From Verrucomicrobiota bacterium (GTDB lineage: Bacteria; Verrucomicrobiota; Kiritimatiellia; UBA8416; JABMPJ01): 64,000 nucleotides of DNA. How positions within the stretch are numbered: position 1 is the first letter of the stretch; each line of letters opens with the position of its first letter. This document shows positions 43,565 through 51,965 of the stretch, piece by piece. The position numbers and the translations under genes are program-made. Location of the stretch: the NCBI GenBank assembly GCA_018648805.1, contig JABGQM010000009.1, positions 1-64,000 of the forward strand, in the 5' to 3' direction. The notes under the pieces were generated by a model, which saw only the letters and a program-made list of their open reading frames with translations, had not been told where the DNA came from and did not search any database.

Positions 43565-44797
43565 ATGGGAAATCAGAGTGGGCGGGATGTTATACGGGAG
43601 CTTGCGCAGCGATATGCGGAGATTGCGACGTTGTCGCGACAGCAGGAGACCGTCGATGGGTGGCGCCGCCTGAACGGACTGCAGTCAACGCGTCCGATGG
43701 TGCGCCTTGATCAACTGCCCTGGCACGAGCTCGACTGGGGCGAGGAGAAGATGCTCAGCCGCGATGACGCGCTCCTGGGGCGAATGCCTGGGTTCTGGTC
43801 CATCGAGGGGCGTCTGCGCAGGACGATATACGCGTGGGAACATTTCAAGGCGGATATGGTCGTGCTTCCGGAAATCGGGATCGCCAAGACGGTCCGCAAC
43901 GCCAGCTTGGGACCTGCGGCAGAGGTTGAGAGAGAAGGTCTCTCCCAGCATTTTGCGGAACAACTTGCCACGATCGAGGAGGTCGAGGCCCTCGAGACGC
44001 CTACGATCGAGGTAGATCCAGAGCTGGATCAGCGTCGCCTTGAGGAGCTGAGCGATGTCCTGGACGGCATCCTGCCCGTCAGGCTGACCGGCCTCCCGCG
44101 CCACAGCGGACTATGGGATCTTATCTCCACCAAGATCTCGCCCGAACGGATGCTCTACGATCTGATCGACCGGCCGGAATTCGTCAGGGTGCTGATCGCC
44201 AAGTTTGTGGAGATGGAGAGTGGCGTGCTGGATCAGTACGAAGAGCACGGCTTGCTGGAAGCCGCGCCTGCAGAGATCCACTGCACCGGCGGGTTCTGTG
44301 ATGACCTGCCCTCCACGGACTATGATGGCCAGAAGGCGACGGCCAAGGACACTTGGGCGATGTCGATGGCCCAGATGTTCTCCGAGGTCTCGCCGGCGAT
44401 GCAGGACGAGTTCGATATCAAGCCGCTCAAACCCCTCCTGGAGCGTTATGGGCTGGTCTACTACGGCTGCTGCGAGCCGTTGCACAAGAAGATCGAAATT
44501 GTGCGCCAGATCAAGAACGTGCGCAAGATCTCCATGAGCCCCTGGGCCAACAAGGAAATCGGTGCCGAAAAGATCCATGGTGACTATGTGTTCTCCGCGA
44601 AACCGAATCCGGCACATGTGGCCATGTTCGCGTTCGATGCGGATCTGGTCCGCAAGGATCTGACCGAGACGGTGGAGATCTGTCGCCGCCACAACACGCC
44701 GTGCGAACTGATCTTGAAGGATGTCAGCACGGTCTGCAATGAGCCCGGGCGTCTGACCGAATGGGAGGCGATTGCCATGGAAGTGGTCGGCGCGTAG
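43565..44797 (+). CDS. uroporphyrinogen-decarboxylase-like protein (UroD paralogue 4, CCE type)
   Basis: Protein of 410 residues, same subfamily as the gene at 21308: both share MVxL/IxxxxW near residue 40, YYGCCEPL (here C302-C303-E304), RKIS-x-SPW and ELI-x-KD-x-STV. The classical H-x-C-G is replaced by G-C-C-E. GAGGAG precedes ATG 43565. It is the first of four coupled genes (UroD, spermidine-synthase-like, ARSK-like sulfatase, GH2): the next gene starts at the base after its stop. That operon ties this UroD subfamily to breakdown of sulfated sugars. The reaction is unknown. Confidence 0.85.
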   Translation: MGNQSGRDVIRELAQRYAEIATLSRQQETVDGWRRLNGLQSTRPMVRLDQLPWHELDWGEEKMLSRDDALLGRMPGFWSIEGRLRRTIYAWEHFKADMVVLPEIGIAKTVRNASLGPAAEVEREGLSQHFAEQLATIEEVEALETPTIEVDPELDQRRLEELSDVLDGILPVRLTGLPRHSGLWDLISTKISPERMLYDLIDRPEFVRVLIAKFVEMESGVLDQYEEHGLLEAAPAEIHCTGGFCDDLPSTDYDGQKATAKDTWAMSMAQMFSEVSPAMQDEFDIKPLKPLLERYGLVYYGCCEPLHKKIEIVRQIKNVRKISMSPWANKEIGAEKIHGDYVFSAKPNPAHVAMFAFDADLVRKDLTETVEICRRHNTPCELILKDVSTVCNEPGRLTEWEAIAMEVVGA

Positions 44798-47353
44798 ATG
44801 TCTTTACTCCTGGTATTCCTCTCGGGTTTTGCCGGCCTGGTCTATGAAGTGCTCTGGATGAAGCAGCTGGGACTGCTCTTCGGTAACACGTCTCAGGCAG
44901 CGGCGGCCACCCTGGCGGCCTTTTTTGGCGGCCTGGCGGTGGGCAGTTGGCTGTGGGGAAATCGTTCGGCCCGAATGACGCGACCGCTGCGGGCCTACGC
45001 CTGGCTGGAGGTGGGGATCGCTGCCGCGGCCCTGCTCTATTTTGTGGTGCTGCACGGCTACCAGGCCATCTACCCGCTGCTCTATCAGCGAATCGACTCA
45101 GCACCGTGGCTGCTTCTGGCCAAGTTTGGCCTGGCGGTGCTGCTCGTGTTCCCGCCAGCGCTGTTTATGGGGGGCACGATTCCTGTCATGGGCCAGGTGG
45201 TGATTGCCGCGCCTTCCGAGTTCGGTCGGCGTGCGGCGCTACTCTATGGCATCAACACGCTCGGTGCCGCCTTGGGCGCCTACTTGGCGGGCTTCTATTT
45301 TCCCCTGTGGCTGGGCTTTCGCTCGACCCTGTTTCTGGCCATGGCCCTCACGGGATCGATCGCGTGTGTGGCGTTCTGGCTGTCGCGCGGGGGCGTGGGT
45401 GTAGAGGGGCCTCGCGCTCGGCGAGCGCGGGCTACAGAGAGCCCTGATCTCTGCAGCCCTGCCTCGCCGAGTGCGCAGCCGGCCGGCAGCCGCGGGCGGA
45501 GGACTGTCGCATCGCTCTGTTTCCTCTCCGGATTCGGGGCCCTGGCACTTGAGGTGCTCTGGACCCGGATGTTCTCGCAGGTTTTTGAGAACTCGGTCTA
45601 TACGTTTGCCGCCATCCTGGTGACGGTGCTCATCTGTCTGGCCTTGGGGGCCCTGATCAGCAGTGTTCTGGCGCGCCTGAGCTGGCCGCCCATGCGTGTC
45701 CTGGCCCTTGTTCTTCTGCTTAGTGGCCTGGCCGTTGCCCTGACCCCCTTCATTTTCATGCAGATTACGGATGGGTTGCACCCGCTTTCGGTAACAGGGG
45801 GGTGGCACCGCTACATCGGCGGGGTGTTTCGGCGCTGCTTTCTGGCGATTGGCCTTCCGGCGACGCTCCTCGGGATTGTGTTTCCCTACCTGATGAAGCA
45901 TGAGGAGGTGCGCGCGGCCATGGCCGGCAAGACCCTCGGCCGCCTGGCCGCCATCAATACGGTGGGCGCCATTCTCGGGTCGCTGCTGTGCGGCTTCGTT
46001 TTCCTGGGCCAGTTTGGCATGTGGCACACGATGCAGCTACTCGCCATCATCTATCTTATCACCGCGCTGGTGCTCTCCTTCGCTTGGCACGGTTGGGGCC
46101 TGCTGGTGCGCGCGGCCGCGGCCGGGGTCTTGCTGGCCCAGTTCAACGTGTTGGATCCTCACGGCTTGCCCTCTATCCGTATTGATCCCACGCGTAACGG
46201 TGAGCAGCTGCTCGAGGCGTGGGAGGGGAGTGACTGCACCGTCGCGGCGGTGCGGGATGCCTACGGTATTTCGATCAAGGTCAACTCCCACTATGGGCTC
46301 GGCTCGACGGGCAGCATTGGCATGCAGGTGATGCAGGCCGATATCCCGTTGAAGATACACCCGCAGCCCGACGCGATATTCTTCCTGGGCATGGGAACCG
46401 GCATTACCGCGGGCAGGGCCCTGGACCCGGAGTACGGGGTGAAGAAGGTCGTCACCTGTGAATTGGTGCCTGAAGTGATCACGGCAGCGCGGAAGTACAT
46501 CGCGGATGTCGATGGGTATGACTACACCGACGGTCTGTTTTTCGATCCCCGCTCGACCATTCTGGCCGAAGACGGTCGTCACTACCTCATGGCCACCCGG
46601 GAGCGGTTCGACCTGATTGACGCGGATCTGTTTATTCCCTACCGCTCCGGGGCGGGCAGCCTCTATACAAGAGAGCACTTCGCCAATGCGCGCGACAAGC
46701 TCAAGCCCGGGGGGCTATTCTTTCAGTGGTTGCCGCTCTATCAGGTGACAGAGAATGAATTCTCGATCATTGCCCGCACCATGCTTGACGTGTTTGAGCA
46801 CGTCACGCTCTGGCGCAACAACTTCCAGCCCGGTAGTGCCGTGGTGGCACTGGTGGGGCACCGTGATGCGACGCCATTGCCCGCCTGCAGCCTCGATAGC
46901 CGTGCCGACAAGGCGCTGGCGGTGGCTGGCAAGAGCTATCGCGACCTGGAGAATCTCGCGCTGCCCTTCAGTCCGAAGACCGTACCTTTCTTCTATTGCG
47001 GTAACTTGACCCCGGCCCGGGATATCCTGTTCGGTGACACGCCCGTCAACAGCGACGACAAGCCTCTGATCGAGTATATGGCCCCGCGCTCCTTCCGCGA
47101 GGAGACAGCGGGAAAGATCCCGTGGTTTGTGGGCCCCCGGTTAGCCGATCTGGTGAGTCGGCTGCACGAGATCTGTCCCGCCGATAAAGATCCTTTTCTG
47201 GTCAACCGCACTCCGGAGAACCGCCGCCTGCCGGCCGCCGGAGCCGCCTTTCACCGCGCCCGACTTTGGCAGATTATGGGCCGGGAGCAGGCGTGCGCAG
47301 AGAGTTGGGGCGACTTCGTGAAGGCGTGGCTCAATCAGGGAGATCACCCATGA
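44798..47353 (+). CDS. membrane protein fused to spermidine-synthase-like domain
   Basis: Protein of 851 residues. The first 440 residues hold about 11-13 membrane helices with Gly-rich repeats of the spermidine-synthase-fused family (GFAGLVYEVLWMKQLGLLFG and, as an internal repeat, FLSGFGALALEVLWTRMFSQVF). The C-terminal part has a SAM-type Rossmann fold: FFLGMGTGITAGRAL, TCELVPEV, DLIDADLFIPYRSGAGSLYT and KPGGLFFQWLP. The DSTD motif that binds the polyamine in true SpeE is missing, so aminopropyl transfer is doubtful and another transferase role possible. A loop (about 205-230) is encoded by REP-like repeats. It overlaps the sulfatase gene by 4 bases. Confidence 0.85.
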   Translation: MSLLLVFLSGFAGLVYEVLWMKQLGLLFGNTSQAAAATLAAFFGGLAVGSWLWGNRSARMTRPLRAYAWLEVGIAAAALLYFVVLHGYQAIYPLLYQRIDSAPWLLLAKFGLAVLLVFPPALFMGGTIPVMGQVVIAAPSEFGRRAALLYGINTLGAALGAYLAGFYFPLWLGFRSTLFLAMALTGSIACVAFWLSRGGVGVEGPRARRARATESPDLCSPASPSAQPAGSRGRRTVASLCFLSGFGALALEVLWTRMFSQVFENSVYTFAAILVTVLICLALGALISSVLARLSWPPMRVLALVLLLSGLAVALTPFIFMQITDGLHPLSVTGGWHRYIGGVFRRCFLAIGLPATLLGIVFPYLMKHEEVRAAMAGKTLGRLAAINTVGAILGSLLCGFVFLGQFGMWHTMQLLAIIYLITALVLSFAWHGWGLLVRAAAAGVLLAQFNVLDPHGLPSIRIDPTRNGEQLLEAWEGSDCTVAAVRDAYGISIKVNSHYGLGSTGSIGMQVMQADIPLKIHPQPDAIFFLGMGTGITAGRALDPEYGVKKVVTCELVPEVITAARKYIADVDGYDYTDGLFFDPRSTILAEDGRHYLMATRERFDLIDADLFIPYRSGAGSLYTREHFANARDKLKPGGLFFQWLPLYQVTENEFSIIARTMLDVFEHVTLWRNNFQPGSAVVALVGHRDATPLPACSLDSRADKALAVAGKSYRDLENLALPFSPKTVPFFYCGNLTPARDILFGDTPVNSDDKPLIEYMAPRSFREETAGKIPWFVGPRLADLVSRLHEICPADKDPFLVNRTPENRRLPAAGAAFHRARLWQIMGREQACAESWGDFVKAWLNQGDHP
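45409..45480. repeat. REP-like inverted doublet inside a reading frame
   Basis: A reverse copy of the 28-base element lies at 45409-45436 and a diverged forward copy at about 45451-45480. Compared with 43503, the stem changes from GCTTTCGCCGAAAGC to GCGCTCGCCGAGCGC, with both sides changed together. It is read in frame as an Arg/Ala/Ser/Pro-rich loop between membrane helices. Confidence 0.75.
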
Positions 47354-48834
47354 ATATTCTGATGATTCATATGGAGAGCTGGGATGGGCGGATGCTCGGA
47401 TGCCAGAATATTCACCCGGCGATGAAGCACGCCACACCCGCTATCGATGCCCTGGCCGCGCGCGGCACCCGCTTCGCCACGGCCTACTGCACCAACCCGA
47501 TCTGCTGCCCCTCGCGGGCCAACATGCTCTCCGGCACCTATACCCACGAGTGCGAGAGCTGGAACAACTTCAAGGGCCTCGAGACCGGGATGTGGACCTA
47601 TGACCGCGAGTTGCGTAAAACCTATGCTGTTAAGCTGCTCGGGAAGCATCACGACCACCTGACGGGGCACCATTCGGTCATGAACCGGGTGGCGGATATG
47701 CTTGAACCCCTCAACGTGAATGGCCGCCCCGTCATGGATTGCGATGCGGCACAGACGATCGAGGTCCTTCCCAATCGCGACAAGCGATGCCACAAGAGCG
47801 ACTGGAAGCAGTTCGATGAGGCGGCCGAGTTTCTCCGGCAAAGAAGCGAAAGCGCCGACGACAAGCCCTTCTTTCTCTGTCTCAACCCGGGATTGGTTCA
47901 CGCCGCCTTTCGCACCAACGAGCACTGGCTGGAGACCATTCCGGAGGCGTTGATTGATATCCCGCCCTTGGACATAACAGACCATCCGGCCAATGCCTAT
48001 CAGCTGAAGGCCAAAGGCTGGCGCCATGGCTTGGATGACGAGACGGTTAGGAAGGTTCGCCGCATCTACTTTGCCATGTGCGCCGAGGCCGACGCCATGA
48101 TTGGCGAGCTTCTCGCCACGCTGGATGCGACGGACCTCACAGAGGATACCACCGTGATCTTTACCGGTGACCACGGCGAGCTGGCTATGGAGCACCAGCA
48201 GTATTACAAGATGAGCCTGTTTGAGGGGTCGGTACGCATCCCCATGATCATGGTCGGCCCCGGCATCACCCCACAGCAGGTGATTGAGTCGCCTGTGTCA
48301 TTGATCGATATCGCCCCCACCATCTGCGACCTTACCGGCATCCACCAACGGGAGTGCTTTTCCGGAGAGTCCCTGATGCCTCTGGCACGTGGCGAAACCG
48401 ACAAGAGCCGCGGCTGGGCACTAGCCAGCTACAGCGGTCTTACCACCAACACGCTCTCGCATATGCTGTGCCGCGACGGCTACAAGTTGCTCGTCCATGA
48501 GGGCTATCCCACGCGCCTCTTTAACCTGGCCGAGGACCCCGACGAGCTGAACGACGTGGCTGAAGACCAGCCCGAGAGGGTCGCATTGCTGGAGGCCATT
48601 CTCAACGCTCAGGTGGACCGGGAAGAGACCCTCCGCGTCTGGGAGGCATACCGCCGCCACGCCTTTGCCCAATTTCAGCGGCAGGCCAAACGCGGACTCT
48701 ACTGGGACAGCTCCTACAGCCTGCGTGGCAATCCCTCGTCTGACTACAAGACCCTCATGAACAACACCTTCACCGGCTGGGATGATGAAGACGAAGCCCG
48801 GGTGAACCAATGGCTCAAGGGAGAATGCCCGTGA
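47350..48834 (+). CDS. ARSK-like sulfatase, Cys-type, cytoplasmic
   Basis: Protein of 494 residues. The formylglycine site is C52-C-P-S-R (NPICCPSRANMLSG). It shares rare blocks with animal arylsulfatase K: ICCPSRA, ESWNNFKGL, LTGHHSVMNRV, and FTGDHGELAMEHQQYYKMSL. ARSK removes 2-O-sulfate from glucuronate in heparan and dermatan sulfate, so a uronate-2-sulfatase is a reasonable guess. The N-terminal metal site reads MESWDGR instead of the usual Asp-Asp. There is no signal peptide. The start overlaps the previous stop (ATGA) and its stop overlaps the GH2 start (GTGA). Confidence 0.9.
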   Translation: MNILMIHMESWDGRMLGCQNIHPAMKHATPAIDALAARGTRFATAYCTNPICCPSRANMLSGTYTHECESWNNFKGLETGMWTYDRELRKTYAVKLLGKHHDHLTGHHSVMNRVADMLEPLNVNGRPVMDCDAAQTIEVLPNRDKRCHKSDWKQFDEAAEFLRQRSESADDKPFFLCLNPGLVHAAFRTNEHWLETIPEALIDIPPLDITDHPANAYQLKAKGWRHGLDDETVRKVRRIYFAMCAEADAMIGELLATLDATDLTEDTTVIFTGDHGELAMEHQQYYKMSLFEGSVRIPMIMVGPGITPQQVIESPVSLIDIAPTICDLTGIHQRECFSGESLMPLARGETDKSRGWALASYSGLTTNTLSHMLCRDGYKLLVHEGYPTRLFNLAEDPDELNDVAEDQPERVALLEAILNAQVDREETLRVWEAYRRHAFAQFQRQAKRGLYWDSSYSLRGNPSSDYKTLMNNTFTGWDDEDEARVNQWLKGECP

Positions 48835-51761
48835 CAAAGAAACGACGCCCCACTAGTGCCGTGCGCCTCGCCGATAGCGACACGATGGACCTGGCAGGTG
48901 AATGGTACATCGCACTCGATCGGGAGAACGCGGGTATTCGTGGCAAGTGGTATGCCCGGACACTATCGGAAACCATTGCGCTTCCGGGTTCGACGGATGA
49001 GGCGCGTATGGGCGACTTTGTCGACGAGCAGTGCACTGATCGCCTCTCGCGCGTCTGGCGCTGGATCGGTCCGGCCTGGTACCAGAAGACCGTCACGATT
49101 CCCAAACGCTGGCATGGCAAGCGCATCACGCTCTTTCTGGAGCGTACCAAGGATAGCCAGGTCTGGGTCGATCGGACCTGGGTGGGCAGCGATGATTCGC
49201 TCTCGACTCCGCACGAGTTCGATCTGTCGCGCAAACTCACGCCCGGCAGGCACACGATCACGATCTTGATCGACAACGCCAAGCTGCCCCCGGTGGGCCC
49301 GTGCCACCAGGTGGACGAGCGTACCCAAACCAATTGGAATGGGATCCTCGGGCGGATCGAGCTGCGGGCAACGGACAAGGTGTGGCTCGATGAGATTCAG
49401 GCCCATCCGGAACACGCCGCACGGATGCTCGAGGATGAATCCGAAGAGGAAGGCGAGATCGTCCGCGTGCTGACCCGCATCGAAAACACGACGCGCCGGG
49501 CCGTGGCGGCTTCGGTCACGATTCGCATGGATGTTGTGGGCCGCGACGACGCGCCCCGCATCCCGCAAAAGCGCTTCACTGTCAAACTCAAGGCAACGAC
49601 CACCACACTGGAACTGAACGTTCCCGTTCCCGACGACGTCCCGCGCTGGGATGAGTTTGACCGGACCATGATTCGGTTGACCGCGAGTCTGACCACTCGC
49701 CCTCTTCGGGCAGGAGGGGCGTCCAAAATTCTCAGGGACAGACGCACCATCACCTTCGGAATGCGCACATTCCGTACGGCCCGTGGCCAATTCGTGGTCA
49801 ACGGGCGTTCCACGTTCCTGCGCGGCAAGAACGACTGTGCGCTCTTTCCGATTACCGGCTATGCGCCGATGGACAAGGACTTCTGGTTGCGCCATCTCGG
49901 CATCGCGCAGGACTATGGCATCAACCACTACCGCTTTCATTCATGGTGTCCCCCTGCGGCGGCGTTCCTGGCCGCCGACGAGCTGGGGATCTACTTCCAG
50001 GTTGAGTTGCCCAACAAGCGGGGCATTACGAAACCGGACAATCACGACTACACGCCGCCCAAGGAGGCCTATGAAACCCTGGATGAGCTGGTGGGCGACG
50101 GTGGGCCGCCAGCCATACGCACGGCCTACCTCACGCGTGAAGGCGAGCGCATTCTGAAGCATTACGGTAACCATCCATCATTCGTGATGATGACACTCGG
50201 CAACGAGATCGGTGGTGATACCGAGGTGATGAGGGGGATGTGTGACCATTTCAGGTCACTGGACCGGCGTCATCTCTACGCCATGGGTACCAACCATTTC
50301 CACTGGGTGATCCGCTATCGCGAAGGCGATGACTTCTGGGTCATCAAGGGGACCAGGCCCGGGAAGCATGTGCGTGGCGCCTCCTGGGAGACGGAATGCC
50401 ATATCGACCATAGGCCGCCCTCGACCACGGTCGACTACGCCGCCGAGATGCTTGGTGTTCCTGTGCCGGTGGTGGGACACGAGATGGCGCAATTCGAGGT
50501 CTATCCCGACTACGCCGAGATCAAGAAGTACACGGGCGTGTTGAAGGCGAGATCCTTCGAGATATTTCGCGAGCGACTCAAAGCCGCCGGCATGCTCGAC
50601 CAAGCGATGGATTTCCATAGGGCCTCGGGCGCACTCTCCGTCATCTGCCATCGCGAAGACGTGGAGGCGGCCCTGCGTACCCCCGGTCTCGGTGGCTTCC
50701 AGATGCTCGACCTGCAGGACTTCAGTGGGCAGGGCGTGGCCCTGATCGGTATGCTCGACGTCTTCATGGAATCGAAGGGACTGATTGCGCCCAAAGCCTG
50801 GCGCGAGTTCTGTTGTGAGACGGTGCCGCTGCTGTGGATGACGAAGTATACGTGGACGAACGAAGAGGTATTTCAGGGACGCATCCGCGTGGCCCACTAC
50901 GGTCCACGCGATCTGGAAAACCAGGTGGTGACCTGGGACGTAACGGCCGATCCCTGTAGCCCGCTTTCGCCGAAAGCGAGGCCGGCCTCGCGCGCGGCGA
51001 GGGCGGGCAACATGCGAGGCGAGACGCGCGCCATCGATATCCCGACGGGAACGGTGACGGAAGTCGATCTGTTCAGTGTGGATCTGCGCCGTATCAAGAC
51101 CGCGCAGAAGCTGACTGTGACGCTGGCGGTGAAGGGAACGCACTACCGCAACAGCTATGACGTGTGGGTCTATCCGGCCAAGGCGAAGCCTGCTGCTCCG
51201 AAGGGGATTGTGGTCGCGCGCACGTTCACCAAGAAGGTGCAGGCCGCGCTGGCCGAGGGGGCGCGTGTGCTGCTGCTGCCGAAACAGGACACGATCAGGA
51301 AGAGCGTGCGGATGACCTTCCAGGGCAGTTTCTGGTCACCCATGTTCCGCAACCGGCCCGGCCGCTTGAACCCGCTGGGCGAGGAGACGCCCGGCACGCA
51401 GGGGATTCTGTGTGATCCGGCCCATCCGCTTTTCGAGGACTTCCCGACTGAGTTCCACACCAACTGGCAGTGGTGGCAGCTCGTGAAGCAGAGCCGGGCG
51501 ATGATCCTGGATGATACGCCCCAGTCGTTCCGCCCCCTCGTGCAGGTGGTGGATGGGTTCGACCGCAACCACAAGCTGGGCTTGATTGCCGAGGCAAAGG
51601 TGGGCAAGGGCCGTCTGCTGATCTGCAGCATCGATCTGCCGGGGCTGCAGAAGCACCCGGAAGCACGGCAGCTTCTGGCGGGCCTGTATGGCTACATGAC
51701 GTCGAAGGGGTTCGCACCCGAGGGTGCGCTGGATGTGTCTACGGTCCGGGAGATACTCTGA
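48831..51761 (+). CDS. glycoside hydrolase family 2 enzyme
   Basis: Protein of 976 residues with GH2 layout: jelly-roll (about 15-190, AWYQKTVTIPKRWHGKRITLFLE), immunoglobulin-like domain, TIM barrel (about 335-640) and an added C-terminal region. The acid/base is Glu459 (TLGNEIGGD) and the nucleophile Glu551 (VGHEMAQFE), 92 residues apart as usual. No signal peptide. Substrate could be a beta-glucuronide or galactoside; the coupled ARSK-like sulfatase favours uronates. GTG 48831 with AGGGAG seven bases upstream is preferred over ATG 48810. A REP doublet is inserted in frame near residue 710-728. Confidence 0.87.
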   Translation: MTKKRRPTSAVRLADSDTMDLAGEWYIALDRENAGIRGKWYARTLSETIALPGSTDEARMGDFVDEQCTDRLSRVWRWIGPAWYQKTVTIPKRWHGKRITLFLERTKDSQVWVDRTWVGSDDSLSTPHEFDLSRKLTPGRHTITILIDNAKLPPVGPCHQVDERTQTNWNGILGRIELRATDKVWLDEIQAHPEHAARMLEDESEEEGEIVRVLTRIENTTRRAVAASVTIRMDVVGRDDAPRIPQKRFTVKLKATTTTLELNVPVPDDVPRWDEFDRTMIRLTASLTTRPLRAGGASKILRDRRTITFGMRTFRTARGQFVVNGRSTFLRGKNDCALFPITGYAPMDKDFWLRHLGIAQDYGINHYRFHSWCPPAAAFLAADELGIYFQVELPNKRGITKPDNHDYTPPKEAYETLDELVGDGGPPAIRTAYLTREGERILKHYGNHPSFVMMTLGNEIGGDTEVMRGMCDHFRSLDRRHLYAMGTNHFHWVIRYREGDDFWVIKGTRPGKHVRGASWETECHIDHRPPSTTVDYAAEMLGVPVPVVGHEMAQFEVYPDYAEIKKYTGVLKARSFEIFRERLKAAGMLDQAMDFHRASGALSVICHREDVEAALRTPGLGGFQMLDLQDFSGQGVALIGMLDVFMESKGLIAPKAWREFCCETVPLLWMTKYTWTNEEVFQGRIRVAHYGPRDLENQVVTWDVTADPCSPLSPKARPASRAARAGNMRGETRAIDIPTGTVTEVDLFSVDLRRIKTAQKLTVTLAVKGTHYRNSYDVWVYPAKAKPAAPKGIVVARTFTKKVQAALAEGARVLLLPKQDTIRKSVRMTFQGSFWSPMFRNRPGRLNPLGEETPGTQGILCDPAHPLFEDFPTEFHTNWQWWQLVKQSRAMILDDTPQSFRPLVQVVDGFDRNHKLGLIAEAKVGKGRLLICSIDLPGLQKHPEARQLLAGLYGYMTSKGFAPEGALDVSTVREIL
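50955..51012. repeat. REP-like inverted doublet inside the GH2 gene
   Basis: The forward copy at 50955-50982 is identical to 43503-43530. A reverse relative follows at 50985-51012 after 2 bases. The pair can form one long hairpin. It is translated in frame as a Pro/Ser/Arg/Ala-rich insert after the TIM barrel. Confidence 0.85.
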
Positions 51762-51813
51762 TCCCCGGTTGCCTTAGGTTCTGGCCGAACGGTCATGGCG
51801 ATGCACCGTGCGC

Positions 51814-51842
51814 TTGTCGCACGCATGTACAGCCATTGCCGC
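51814..51842 (+). promoter_or_regulatory. direct-repeat operator candidate upstream of GH29 gene
   Basis: TTGTCGC (51814-51820) and TTGCCGC (51836-51842) are 22 bp apart, followed by AAATAG. Same spacing as the sites before 43565, 59300 and 61781; one base differs in the second half-site. Confidence 0.5.
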
Positions 51843-51965
51843 AAATAGTATCTTGTTGATGGTGGGGTGTCAGGGGTATCCTCTGCGAACATAGGAATCA
51901 GGATTCAGTCAGGTCCGGCCGGCCCTGAGGAAAGAGATGCAGAGGACCCACGTCGGAGTAAGTTT

